Notes under the pieces: model-generated
Seen by the model: the letters and a program-made list of their open reading frames with translations, nothing else
Database searches by the model: none
Told to the model about the DNA's origin: nothing
From: Calonectria ilicicola
Taxonomy: Eukaryota > Ascomycota > Sordariomycetes > Hypocreales > Nectriaceae
Assembly (NCBI GenBank): GCA_020809705.1
Contig: CP085832.1
Coordinates: 4,278,001 to 4,342,000 of the forward strand
Direction of reading: 5' to 3'
DNA: 64,000 bases
In this document: piece after piece, positions 34,398-45,361 of the stretch
Layout: every line of letters starts with the position of its first letter
Numbering within the stretch: the stretch's first letter is position 1
Position numbers and translations under genes: made by a program

Positions 34398-35903
34398 ATG
34401 GAAAATGCAGAGCCGAAGGATCCGATTACAAAGGATGATGATGCCGTTGCTAGATCCGCCGAGGCATTGGATTTGATGAAACTCGAGTCCCAAAAACCCG
34501 GAACTCATGCTGCCGATGAGCTATTTCATAGCGGTCATGGCGATGTCTCCTTCAGCGGAGTATCATGGCTAGCAGCAGCAATCCTTATTACAAAATTCCA
34601 GATCGGCCTTGGAGTTCTCAACATTCCTGACACTTTCCACGTTCTGGGTTTCTTCCCTGGGATATTCTGTTTCATTGTTATATCCATTATTTCTAGTATT
34701 GCCGGTTATCTATGCGGAAACGCAAGGCTATATTACCCTCATATGCATAGCATCGGTGATGCTGCTGAGCTACTTTTCGGAAACGGCGCAAAGGAAGTGG
34801 TTGGTATCCTGTATTATATTTACCTTGCGATGGTAGCTGGTGCAGGCATGCTTACTACTTCGGTTGCCCTCAACGCCCTCTCGGACCATGCCACGTGTAC
34901 AATGTTGTTTGTGGCCGTCGCAGCCATTCTTGCCTTTGTCATTGGCACTGGCTTTCGATCTTTGGAAAAAGTTGCTTGGGTTAGCTGGGTTGGTGTGGCA
35001 TCTATTTTCATCGCCATTTGGACAGCTGCTATTGCGTGTCTTGCCCAAAACCGACCAGCAGCAGCTCCAGCTACCGGGCATCTCGATCTCGATATCCGAG
35101 TGCTCCCCAAATCTTCGTTTTCAGATGCAATGGCAGCAATCTCCAACCAGCTTTTTGCAGTAGGCGCTTCAGCAACTTTCTTCTCTGTCTCAGCTGAGAT
35201 GAAAGATCCTAAAATGTTTACTCGCTCATTGATCTTGGGCCAAACAATGATTGTCGTGACAGATCTTGTCATTGCGTCCATTGTGTACGGTAAAGTTGGT
35301 CAGTACTTAGCGAGCCCGGCACTAGGATCAGCAGGCCCATTGATTAAAAAGGTCGCCTATGGAATCGCGCTGCCAGGTTTGCTAGTAACAGCCGTGCTCT
35401 ACAGTCATATTGCAGCAAAGTACTCATTTGTTAGAATCCTTCGTGGCACAAGACATCTCCAAAACAATACGATCAAGCACTGGACAGTGTGGGTTGCATC
35501 TATGGTAGTCACTGTTATCTTCGGGTTCGTCATTGTTGGCGTTATTCCTTTTTTCGGAGATTTTTTGAGTTTAGTGGGAGCACTGCTTAACCCAGTTTTC
35601 GTCAACGTGCTTCCTGGCTTCATGCTTTTATTTTTCATCGCGAGAAAACCAGTGAAGATTTCCGAGGGAATCTCGCAGTCCAACGAGGCTGTTGCAACAA
35701 ACGGACACTGGTTTACAGATTCATTGCAAGCTTATAAAAAGGGGTGGAAAGAAGCTATGGCTCTTTTTGTTGGAATATTTATGATTTTTTCGGGCATCTT
35801 CATCATTATAGGTGGCACATATTCGACTGTTCTGAGCATCAAACAATCCTATGATGAAGGGCAGGTCGGGGGCGTATTTTCTTGCAGCGATAATTCGGTT
35901 TAG
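34398..35903 (+). CDS. AAAP-family amino-acid transporter
   Basis: Intron-less amino-acid/proton symporter of 501 aa (PF01490), similar in layout to the Neurospora neutral amino-acid permease Mtr. I chose the ATG at 34398 because the sequence before it lacks the usual hydrophilic head. Residues ~1-55 are cytosolic; eleven or so hydrophobic helices follow, starting with WLAAAILITKFQIGLGVLNIP, the conserved first helix. GFRSLEKVAWVSWVG and FSVSAEMKDPKMFTRSLI are typical loop motifs. Divergent position beside proline dehydrogenase and the shared promoter element suggest that it takes up proline for this block. The well-known proline permease PrnB belongs to a different family (YAT), so this would be a non-homologous replacement. 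Substrate is inference. Confidence 0.9.
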   Translation: MENAEPKDPITKDDDAVARSAEALDLMKLESQKPGTHAADELFHSGHGDVSFSGVSWLAAAILITKFQIGLGVLNIPDTFHVLGFFPGIFCFIVISIISSIAGYLCGNARLYYPHMHSIGDAAELLFGNGAKEVVGILYYIYLAMVAGAGMLTTSVALNALSDHATCTMLFVAVAAILAFVIGTGFRSLEKVAWVSWVGVASIFIAIWTAAIACLAQNRPAAAPATGHLDLDIRVLPKSSFSDAMAAISNQLFAVGASATFFSVSAEMKDPKMFTRSLILGQTMIVVTDLVIASIVYGKVGQYLASPALGSAGPLIKKVAYGIALPGLLVTAVLYSHIAAKYSFVRILRGTRHLQNNTIKHWTVWVASMVVTVIFGFVIVGVIPFFGDFLSLVGALLNPVFVNVLPGFMLLFFIARKPVKISEGISQSNEAVATNGHWFTDSLQAYKKGWKEAMALFVGIFMIFSGIFIIIGGTYSTVLSIKQSYDEGQVGGVFSCSDNSV

Positions 35904-36794
35904 AGCTGAACTCTCGAATTATTACGGCAGGAATGTATAGAACAGAAGTTACATGCCATTCTAACTTCAGACATCCAATCTTTCACATTCTATTAGTGCT
36001 GAATTTTATTGTTAAGATTTATGACTTTCGCTTACTAGAGGCATGAGACGAACACTGTCAGAAGTCCAAAAGTGCCAGAACTGATTGATTGCGGGATTTC
36101 TTCCTGGTGATCTCTCTAACTTGACTAGCTGCTTAGCACGGGCCCTGTTGGGGGAAAATGAGGTCATTCCCTCGTGCTGTAGCCTACTCTGAAAGGACCG
36201 AATTGCCTTGAAAATAACTTCAAAGTATGTTGCTCAGACAGCAGAAAAGCAAAAGTTCCACTTTGTAAATCGATTTAAGGGTTTAGCTCGTTAGAATAAG
36301 ACAGCAGTAGTGCTGATATTTGGCGTCGGCGATAATGACATCATGAGCAACGTGCCGTTTATCACCGAAATATGACCCACAATCGCGCTACTCTACTGGA
36401 AAAACAGAAACATCGATCAGACAATCTTCGGAGATTGCGAGACATCTCCGTTTCCTGTTCTTACATTCTCGGGGCGGTGAAGTCTGGGCAGTCTAACGGC
36501 CCGCTCTCATTCCTCAGACTCTACGGTTGGACAGACCCCAGAGTTGGACACCCTGAATCAATCAACTCGGCATGGAACTATCATTTTGAACTTCCTTCGC
36601 AAGAGAGCTCCAAATTTTGGTTAAAGGTTTTGACGCGCATCAAAACCGAAGCGATAAAGGGAAATGTGTAAATAAATGATGAAAATTATATACTTTTAAT
36701 CTAGTAAATAACACGATTACTGAGTGCCATCAAATCTCTATGTTCACTTTGGTTCAGGCCCGCGGAGTTCTAAACCATCTGTCTAATATTTCCT
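35904..36794. other. intergenic region with an unsupported small frame
   Basis: Contains one 99-codon ATG frame (36372..36671, +) with no recognised domain; it is too weak to call a gene. The rest is likely 3' UTR of the transporter and of the oxalate decarboxylase. Confidence 0.4.
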
Positions 36795-38493
36795 TTAATT
36801 CTCATCCGCGATAGCAGTCATATTTTTGTCTCCAACCTTGATAAACTCCTTCTCCTTGGGGAGAGAGTCAATGAGCTTGTCAGAGAGGTTAAGGTGGTCC
36901 TTGACGATCTGCTTGGGAGTAAGAGCCAGCCACTGTGCGACTGAGACATCAGAGAACTTGGAAGCCTGAAGCACTTCAAGGAAGATGAGATCTTCCGTGC
37001 CAGTGTTCTCAACATAGTGGCTGTTTCCAACGGGAATGTAGCCAACACCACCAGCAGTGAAGTCAAAAGTTCGGGCGGAGCCAGGAGCCTTGAACACTGT
37101 GACACGCGCACTTCCCTGAAGGAAGTAGCTCCACTCGTCAGAGGTAGTGTGCCAGTGGATTTCCTATGAGGTTTGTTAGAGAAGGTAAAAAGCATGTGCT
37201 AATGCGGGATATTCCACTTACACGAAGAGCACCAGGCTGAACAACAACAAGAGCAGCAGAAAAGCCCTTGGCGATGGGGAAAGTGGTAGGGTCGACGATC
37301 TTGACCGAACCTCCAGGAACAGTGTGGGGTACCTGCTGAGACCAGTGGTAAGTGTAAGAATCGCTTCCAGTGATGGCACCAGCAGACGAGGTAATGTTCT
37401 GCTTCTCGATATCCTTGGGGGCAGGTGTTCCGTTGAAAATCTGTCTATCGTTAGTAACCTTATTTCTGGTCCGGAAAGAAGAAGCCCGTTTGGAAAATGA
37501 CTCACGTAAAGCTCGCCGTCGGGAATTTTGTCAAATTCCTTAGCATCAGTGTGGAAGTTCTTGGCAAGGACGGACACGGGGTTTCGCTGGAATAGCTCGG
37601 AGACCAAGAAGGTTTCGTCCTCAGAGAATTCACCCTGGTCGAAAACTAGAAGAAACTCCACACCCTTGTCTAGAGCTTGCAAGCTGTGGGGAACACCAGC
37701 GGGGAAGAACCAGACGTCTCCAGCACAGACATCGTCGACGAAGCTCTTGCCCTCCTCGTTGATGGCACCAACACGAACACAGCCCTTGGTAATCAGAGCC
37801 CACTCAGCCGCAGTGTGCCAGTGCAACTCTCGGTAAGCATTAGGTGCTAGACGCATATCGACACCAGCCATGGCCGTTGCCTGAGGGAGAACGTCTTGGT
37901 TTTGTTGACGAGCCCATCCAGCTCCCTTCTGGCTGCCATGACGGTTGTGGGAAAGACCCATAGGCCACATAGCATTGGGAACATCTCCAGTGTCTGTACC
38001 AGGAGGGGCGTACAGATCAGGGTTCAGCTTCTCGTATTCATAAGTTCGTGGGCCAGGATCCGTAGCACCCAAGCCACCGCGGATAGGCTGAGGAATATCC
38101 ACACCGTCAAAGTCGAGGTACAGCCCCAAATCCGCGTCAGCGTCCTGGCCGTTTACATACTCGGGATCCTTAACAATGGCAGAATCTGACTTGTCAGGAT
38201 CCGGACGCTGAGCGTTGCCACCAAGCAGACTTGAGTCACCGTAGAGTGAGCCGCTGGTGGAAGTCACGGTAGGAGTTGGAGGCTTGACACCGCCTACAGG
38301 GCCTTCATTCTCGCCATAATCTCCCATTCTATAACATGTTAGTTCTGATTCATCGTACATCCCACGAGGTTGTGTTTGGAGAAACAAATCTGGGAGTGGC
38401 AAGTAAAGTTGAACAAACTTACTGAGGAGCAGGGCGTGCAAAGCTTCCAGGAAGCGCAAGCAAGCTGCTGAGAAGAACTGAGCGAAGAGACAT
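36795..38493 (-). CDS. oxalate decarboxylase, secreted bicupin
   Basis: Bicupin of 493 aa that should convert oxalate to formate and CO2 with Mn. Four exons: 38493..38423, 38328..37506, 37440..37222 and 37163..36795, all with canonical introns. The short first exon encodes a signal peptide (MSLRSVLLSSLLALPGSFA), so the protein is probably secreted. Cupin 1 has the metal motif ELHWHTAAEWALITKG with the distal His in FFPAGVPHSLQ; cupin 2 has EIHWHTTSDEWSYFLQG with IPVGNSHYVEN. A Glu/Ser lid-like loop cannot be resolved by eye, so oxalate oxidase activity is not excluded, but the two-cupin fungal layout favours decarboxylase. It may defend against self-made or competitor oxalate and is convergent with no pathway partner. 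Confidence 0.92.
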
Positions 38494-41400
38494 GGCGATT
38501 CCCAATTGATGATCTCTGTGACGCGAGGACTAATAGAAAGGAGAATGATAGCGAAGAAGTGATTTTTTGTTGCAAACACCGTGACTTATATACATTCCTT
38601 AAATGAGTGAACTTGCCCCTGCCTGATGAGGCATCACGATGCCAAGGCTAGCATTGACCCATGTTGTAGCTTGGGTTGTTCACTCGGATAAGTCGGCTAC
38701 AGACCATGGCCTCATGCAGGCAATCAATTCGATGCTTCAGTAATTGGCTCATTCCTCCCGCTGCACTAATCGAGATCCATATTGGGGTCCGCGTAATACC
38801 TTGATTATTCACCCGCCGAGGCTCGAATCTCGGAGAGTTGATCAACCCAGCGCCCACTAAAGAATGGCATAGCCGTCACTGGCTGGATCAACTTTCAAGT
38901 TCTCGTTGCGGGAATTGAGGGCCTGGCTTAGACAATACGTCATGTAATGATGCCAATCGGTAAGGTTAAAAATAGTATCTGCGCATTAGTGCAATTGCTG
39001 AACAACGAACTCGGCTAGATTTCGACCCAGAGTTGTGATCAAGCCCAGGGCGTTCAAGGCTCGCTAAATTCTCGGCATCTGCAAATTCACCGGATTTAAC
39101 TAGGACCGCCGGCCATAACCATCACACGCCCTTGTCGGTCCTTTTGTCCCGCGTTGATCCCTCCGCAGAGCTTGATAAAACATCCGATGGTCCGCAAAGA
39201 CTCGAGACCCACGTCAAAGTGCCAAGCACGGCAACTGACTGCACACGGGCCGAAGTCCAGGCCAGTAAGCTGAGCCTCGCAAAAGGACACGGCCTCCCCA
39301 CATGGAGAGGTCTTAGCGGACGATCAGCCATCAAAATGATTGGTGCACTGACGCCAAGAAAGCCTCAACTGCCGAAACCCGGGGCTCCGAACAACCGGTC
39401 TCCAGTATTTCTGGGGAATCTCGAGCTCATCTTGAGTTTCGAAGATGCCGTTTATCCGCTCCCGTATCATCACCACGCTCGGTGTGCTCGGGAGCCCCAC
39501 CACCGATCGGCCTTGGGATCATGGTTAAACCCGGCCAGCACGATATCCATCGTCAAGAGGCCAAGAGGATCCCATAAGCAAGCTTAAACCCGTCGGTGAA
39601 TTGAGCAAAAGTTTAAGATGCGCCCACATCGGTAAGAAAACACCGTCCATATAATCCACATAGATCACCAGCGATGTGGTTTCATCCAGTCAAGACAAAC
39701 GCCAAGAAAACGTGGCAATGACGGATCACAATTGACCCCTGACGATGCATATACGCTCCTGCTATTCATGCAGTCTGCACATTTCTCAATTAAGAACTCA
39801 TCTACCACCGGCGATAACATGCGCCAATTACACCAAATAGCGACAAAGTAGAAAATAAGGCAGATGGGTCGGCAAGTAATCAACTCCAATCAGATAATTT
39901 TCGGGATTGACCTTTAATCTTCGGTAAATCGCGAAAGCCCCAACATCAAGCTCGGAACCGCTTCCGCAAAGCATTAAACAATGTTGTTGAGGTTACCGAG
40001 TCCAGAACGCGTAACAAATCCGCTCAGGTAGGGATTAGGACCCCACAATTTGTCTGTGAAACTGCTACATATTACTTCTTAAGAACATAACGGCATATAC
40101 AGCGGGGAGTATTTATGCTAGGGGTCGATAGGATCAGGTCCACTGGCTCACTGCGACAGGGCGAATCGGAATAACGCTATCCACTAATAAGCATGACGCG
40201 AGAAGAGGAAATCCGATTATTGCAGCTTTGACTGGCTCGGTAAAATAATGACGAATTTGTGGTCAATCTATCTGCTCCACCTTAGCCCATGTAAACGGTT
40301 GCTCAATCATAATAGGCAGCCATGGTGAGTGCTTGGGGCTTGAAGTAAACGTTACAGTTGCTACTTTACCATTTCATCAACGCGTAGGCGACTATTCCTA
40401 GTAATCTACATGGGTTTGATTTGAGGCATTATTGCTTATAGCGAGAGAAGAGGGAATTCCCCATCATCCCTGAGCGAGGAGCGCTTCTCGGTCGTATACT
40501 CTCTGTTGCCCTACAATTTGGACCCTACAATATATGCCTTCGGTATCGAGTCAACTTCTGATAAAGGCATTCAACACACATGTGGGATTTATGTCTCCAA
40601 GAAAGAGTCATACACCGCTCGGTACGCGTAATACCCCATGTTTATTTTTAATCTGAACCCACAAAGATTCTTCCGCGGATCCGTCGGAGAAAAGATCGAA
40701 TGCTCCGCTGCGTATCCCAGAAAGTGGGTTTCACGGTGTGTGCACCATGCCCTACATCTACCACCCAACCCTCACAGATTGCAACCCTTCCTTCTACTTT
40801 CCCCTCACCTAGAACCCCCTCACAAATCAATTGAAAAAGAATATTACGTAAATAAAGAAACCATTTAATTTAAACAAAAATTTTCATAAGCTGATTAGTT
40901 TTAGTCGGGCAAATTATGACCAAGCAAACTTGTTGTATCCACCATCTTTGTGAATGTGGAGTTCCCTGTCGATTAAGCCCGTTATTTGTTTTTTCTTTAA
41001 ATTAGAATAGAATATTCTTGTAGAAATTTTGGTAATTCTTTTTCCGAATGGATGTTTAGGCGGTTGGATTCTGTGGTAACAAAATGAAGCGGTTGTCTTT
41101 TAAAAGTGTATGATGCACAACACCATCAGTTAGCCTCCACATGCGAGCTCCAAAGAACACAAGACATTTTAAACGCACAATACCCGTGTTTTAATTGATA
41201 TAAATACCTAATCCGAAACAATTTACACTAAAGCCGCTCTGAAAACTCATGAGGGAGGTCGACATATGATAACTCCTTTTAGACCTGAACAATGACTGTA
41301 GGGTAACCAACCCTTTTTTTTTTGACCAATTTTCCACGCTACCAAACTCTGATGTCCCCAAAACCGCCCTAGAGAGAAACCAAGTAATTCCCTTTGTCCC

Positions 41401-41503
41401 TGCCCGGTAACCGCTATGGCTATAAGGCAGGCGCCCTTTGTCCTCTTATAGGAACGTCCCGGCGTTAAATATCATCAATCAATCAATCCACATTACCAAA
41501 CCA
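38494..41503. other. 3-kb gene-free region
   Basis: Upstream of oxalate decarboxylase and downstream of the NRPS. Frames such as 39132..39587 lack start context, domains and introns. I see no recognisable gene, tRNA or transposon. Confidence 0.5.
38585..38592 (-). promoter_or_regulatory. TATA-like element, oxalate decarboxylase
   Basis: Read on the minus strand the sequence is tatataag, about 92 bp upstream of the ATG at 38493, a suitable place for a core promoter. Confidence 0.45.
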
Positions 41504-44500
41504 TTACTCAGAGCATTCAGTACTCCTTTTTTCTTCTTCCTCCTCACATTTCCAGGGCCGGACTGGATTTCCCAGCCAGCGTGTGCCTTCTGGAATATGC
41601 TCACCTCGCATGATGAGCGAAAGTGGGCCGATGGTTGTGCCCGCGCCTACTACACTACCCGGGAGCACAATAGCATAAGGTCCCAATGTTACACCCGCTT
41701 CAAGTTTAACAGCATCTATCCGCATCAGCCGGTCGTGGAATAGATGAGTTTGTAGTACACTGCCACGATTGATCGTAGCTCCAGGACCAAAGCGCACCAA
41801 GTCGGCCTCTGGGAGCAGATGAGTTTCACACCAAACTCCACGGCCAATCTTCGCGCCGAGGGAACGGAGCCATATTGATAGCAATGGAGTGCCGTAACAT
41901 ATCCTTGCGAACCATGGAACAGCCAAAGATTCCACGAATGTATCGAAAAGCTCCTTGCGCCAAACATACGAGCTCCAAAGTGGATGCTGACCAACCTTGA
42001 TCTTCGTCATGAGCAACCACTTGAATGCGCTGGCAAGAGCGCATGCAGTAACACCGGCTGTAAAAAGCATCCCGCCGCTAGCAAAAATCGTCCACCCGAA
42101 GCCGAGCTTGTCGTTCATAAATAACATGCCGTAGACGTACAGTTGAGTTAGGATGGAGAAGAAAACCATGGGGAGTATCCGACCACACTCGATAAGTGCT
42201 CTGGCGACCACTAACCGACGGGGCGGATTGAAGGTGAGACTAGGGTCTACAGATTCTGCACGGCGAGGCAGAGACATGGCTGGCCGACCGAGCCATGATG
42301 ATCCAGGCAGCACTTTGTCATGAGCTGGTGTTGTGGCCAAGACACCAATCAGAGACTGATCGGGCACTACGTGCCCAGGCTCAACGATGCCTGAGTTACC
42401 AACAAAGGCACGCCTACCAACCGAGGCGGGACCAAGATTAATCCGACCGGTCCATAGCTGGTATGGAGAAAGCAGAACGTCGTCAGCCAAGAATGCTCCA
42501 TCATCCACTTCTAGAAGTGATGGTGGCGTGATAATATTTGACGCCTCGACGCGACGGCCGACTTTGGCACCCAAAAGGCGTAGCCAAGTGGGAGTAAGTA
42601 GGCTGGAATATATTATAAACAGTGTGTTGCGGGCATCATTCATGAGATATTTTGTCAGCCAAGCTGCCCAAGCCGCGACACTATTCCATGAATGCGAGCC
42701 GGGGAGGAGGAATCGACTAGCAAATCGAACCAACACCACGACGAGCGCTGCATAGCATAACACTCCTGCCACTGCGCCAGGAACTGCCATTGCCATTACG
42801 GCCACAAACACCTGCCTGGCATTATGGAAGTCATTAATGAGCAAAAAGGGGAAATAGACTGCTGGCCAAGCCGCTAATGCCGGGAGAGCATCCACCAGAA
42901 GTAACGTTAGCGTGTATAGGTACGGGGCGCAGCCTCCCTCTGTTTTGCCTGACGTAGGCAAGGTACCGAGGGCCACGATGGTTCCTGAGACACAGACGCC
43001 AGGCGAAACCTCAGCGTAGGGCTCGAGCACAGTGTTCGGCATTAGCATTGACCGGGTGCCGACGCGAGCGCCCATTCCGATGGTGATGCTTCCCACGTGC
43101 AGCATGTCGCCATCAAGCCACCAGCCAGCCACGTCTGCTTCCGGCTCCACGGCACATTCGGCTCCGAACGTGGCTAGGCCCGTGACAGGCGGCATCGTGT
43201 GCAGCTGTGCGTTGGCGCCCACATGGCAACCCAGAAGTCTGGCATAGCGGCGGCACCATTGCGTACCCACGATGCTGACAATGGTGCTGCTTGCAACCAA
43301 GCGCTCGGCAGTCCACAGTCTGAGATGCGTGAATCCGGCGCGACGATATTTGCCCGGTGTGATGCCGAGCGTTAGCAAGCGCACAGCAATGGCCGTGGTG
43401 ATTACTCGGCCAGGTAGCGCAACATAAACGAGGGCGATTGGAAATGAGAGCCACCAATGGATGGGTACCGTCCAAGACACAGATCCCAGGACCATCTTGG
43501 CAAGGGAGGATAGAGCAGCAACTGCCATGATCCAGCGAAGCCCTTGGAGTGCGCACAAAAATAGAATGACGATGAACTGGATGAAGCCCACGTAGCGTGG
43601 CACCAGCTTGACCTCGCGGATGACATGGCTGGTACCCGAGAGGCTGTCGACACGCGCTGCTTGGTCTGTCAATGTGGGATGCTGGTAGATGTCGACGACT
43701 GAGAGCGAGGGGCAGCGCTCGCGAAGAAGCGACACGAGCTGTGCCACGGCCAGACTAGTCCCGCCAAGATCAAAGAAATTAGCCTCCAGTGGGACTGGTA
43801 CCCCGAGAACACGGCGCCACTGCTCGGCGAGCCAGCCAGCAGTGCCCTCCAGGTCAGGCTGCGAATCCGTCGAAGGGAGCGGCCACGGCAGGGCAGCGCG
43901 GTCCACTTTACCCGATGTTCGGATCGGCAGACTCTCCACCAGCACGAGCATGGGTATGAGTGCCTCCGGCAGGCGGCGACGGAGCAGCTCACGGTCTGCG
44001 GAGTTTGGCTTCTCATCCCGGACAAGGTACCCCACAAGAACCTCTCTTCCCGTCTCACTACGTCGTATTGCGCAAGCAGCAGCGCTGACTGCAGGAAGCG
44101 TCATCAATGCTGCGTCAATCTCGCCCAATTCGACTCGGCGTCCGCCCAGCTTGACTTGATCATCCTGACGCCCAACAAAGATCAGACCTTCCGCATCAGC
44201 TCGGACGAGGTCTCCGCTGCGGTAGGCCCGGTCCCAGCTGAGGCTCGGCAACGCGGCAAATTTTGCAGTGTCTTTCACCTTGTCCAGGTACCGCGCCAAT
44301 CCTGCTCCGCCAATGACCAATTCTCCTGTCTCACCCCAGCTCACTGGCCGATCATCCTGGCCAACTACCGCTAGCTCCCACCCGGTCAATGGTAATCCAA
44401 TTCTGACGGGCTTTCCAGGATGAAGAAGAGCAGCGCATGACACGACAGTCGCCTCAGTCGGGCCATACGTGTTCCATACCTCCCGGTCGTCCCTGGCCAG

Positions 44501-45361
44501 TCGAGCGGCCAGCTCCGCGGAGCAGGCCTCTCCACCGAGAATAAGCAATCTTATGTCCCTGAGAGCTTCGGCCGGCCACAGTGTTGCTAAAGTGGGAACC
44601 GTTGAAACGACAGAAATGCGTTGTGTGCTGAGGAATGTCCCCAGATCGGCACCCGACTTGACCAAAGAGCGTGGGGCCGGCACAAGGCAAGCTCCGTGTC
44701 TCCATGCCAGCCACATTTCCTCACACGAGGCATCAAAGGCTACCGACAACCCAGCGAGAACTCTATCACCGGGGCCTATCGGCTTGTTGGGGAGAAATAA
44801 GCCAGCCTCTGCGTCAACGAAAGCGGCGGCACTGCGGTGGGTGACAGCCACGCCCTTTGGCTTCCCCGTTGATCCCGAAGTGAAAATAATCCATGCGTCA
44901 TCTTCTAAGCATGGCCGGCTTGGTGCTCCAATGGGTTCTTTGTGACGTGTCAGCGTGAATCCGTCGCTGAGTACAGCACACACTTGTGCCTCCGACCAGA
45001 CAAGTTCAGCCCTGTCGTCAGGATCGTCGACATCAACCGGCACGTAGGCGGCGCCAGCTGAGAGAATGGCCAATATGCCCAAGTAAAGGTCTATTGATCC
45101 AGAGCTCATCCGTATGCCAACTCGGTCGCCGGTTCCAACACCGGCAGCTTGTAATTGCTCTGCGCGAGCTCCTACTTCACTTAGGAGCTCCGCATAGCTA
45201 AGTCGTGCTGTGCCATTGTCGACCGCAATGGCCTGGGAATGGGTCGAGGCGGTTGTTTCGAGCACATCCACAAGAGTGCGGGGTGTGGCGGGAGGTTGGG
45301 AAGGATATATGGCCGCGTCGGTCTTCGAATGTTGCAGGGAGCCTGCTTCAAGTTGTTGCAT
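41504..45361 (-). CDS. Pls-type single-module NRPS (poly-amino-acid synthetase)
   Basis: Intron-less 1285-aa membrane NRPS with the layout of epsilon-poly-L-lysine synthetase (Pls). Adenylation domain ~30-495: IIFTSGSTGKPKG (158-170), FDASCEEMW (209-217), NTYGPTE (297-303), RSGDL (381-385), A10 Lys485 in SGKVDR. Carrier domain ~505-570 with phosphopantetheine Ser536 in DLGGTS. Six membrane helices in three pairs (about 590-615 and 635-665; 815-842 and 850-880; 1055-1082 and 1090-1117) each precede a soluble C-like domain. These share an LLGxxVG motif (709-715, 930-935, 1168-1173) and hexapeptide-like repeats. This matches TIGR02353. There is no thioesterase. By eye the specificity code is D-A-E-S-I-G-T-V-V-K; the acidic third position could bind a basic side chain. 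The product is probably an isopeptide polymer of lysine or a related diamino acid; this is inference. In fungi an Epichloe homologue (VibA) has been described. Confidence 0.9.
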   Translation of the reverse strand: MQQLEAGSLQHSKTDAAIYPSQPPATPRTLVDVLETTASTHSQAIAVDNGTARLSYAELLSEVGARAEQLQAAGVGTGDRVGIRMSSGSIDLYLGILAILSAGAAYVPVDVDDPDDRAELVWSEAQVCAVLSDGFTLTRHKEPIGAPSRPCLEDDAWIIFTSGSTGKPKGVAVTHRSAAAFVDAEAGLFLPNKPIGPGDRVLAGLSVAFDASCEEMWLAWRHGACLVPAPRSLVKSGADLGTFLSTQRISVVSTVPTLATLWPAEALRDIRLLILGGEACSAELAARLARDDREVWNTYGPTEATVVSCAALLHPGKPVRIGLPLTGWELAVVGQDDRPVSWGETGELVIGGAGLARYLDKVKDTAKFAALPSLSWDRAYRSGDLVRADAEGLIFVGRQDDQVKLGGRRVELGEIDAALMTLPAVSAAACAIRRSETGREVLVGYLVRDEKPNSADRELLRRRLPEALIPMLVLVESLPIRTSGKVDRAALPWPLPSTDSQPDLEGTAGWLAEQWRRVLGVPVPLEANFFDLGGTSLAVAQLVSLLRERCPSLSVVDIYQHPTLTDQAARVDSLSGTSHVIREVKLVPRYVGFIQFIVILFLCALQGLRWIMAVAALSSLAKMVLGSVSWTVPIHWWLSFPIALVYVALPGRVITTAIAVRLLTLGITPGKYRRAGFTHLRLWTAERLVASSTIVSIVGTQWCRRYARLLGCHVGANAQLHTMPPVTGLATFGAECAVEPEADVAGWWLDGDMLHVGSITIGMGARVGTRSMLMPNTVLEPYAEVSPGVCVSGTIVALGTLPTSGKTEGGCAPYLYTLTLLLVDALPALAAWPAVYFPFLLINDFHNARQVFVAVMAMAVPGAVAGVLCYAALVVVLVRFASRFLLPGSHSWNSVAAWAAWLTKYLMNDARNTLFIIYSSLLTPTWLRLLGAKVGRRVEASNIITPPSLLEVDDGAFLADDVLLSPYQLWTGRINLGPASVGRRAFVGNSGIVEPGHVVPDQSLIGVLATTPAHDKVLPGSSWLGRPAMSLPRRAESVDPSLTFNPPRRLVVARALIECGRILPMVFFSILTQLYVYGMLFMNDKLGFGWTIFASGGMLFTAGVTACALASAFKWLLMTKIKVGQHPLWSSYVWRKELFDTFVESLAVPWFARICYGTPLLSIWLRSLGAKIGRGVWCETHLLPEADLVRFGPGATINRGSVLQTHLFHDRLMRIDAVKLEAGVTLGPYAIVLPGSVVGAGTTIGPLSLIMRGEHIPEGTRWLGNPVRPWKCEEEEEKRSTECSE

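Noticed and set aside
36372..36671. 99-codon ATG frame
   Set aside because: No recognised domain and no promoter or splice signal; kept only as a note in the intergenic entry.
38760..38850. tRNA-like B box (ggctcgaatctcgg) near 38820
   Set aside because: No A box at a suitable distance and no acceptor stem; the symmetry around it is probably chance.
39132..39587. 151-codon frame in the gene-poor region after 38.5 kb
   Set aside because: No domain, no good start context and no intron pattern; composition looks non-coding.
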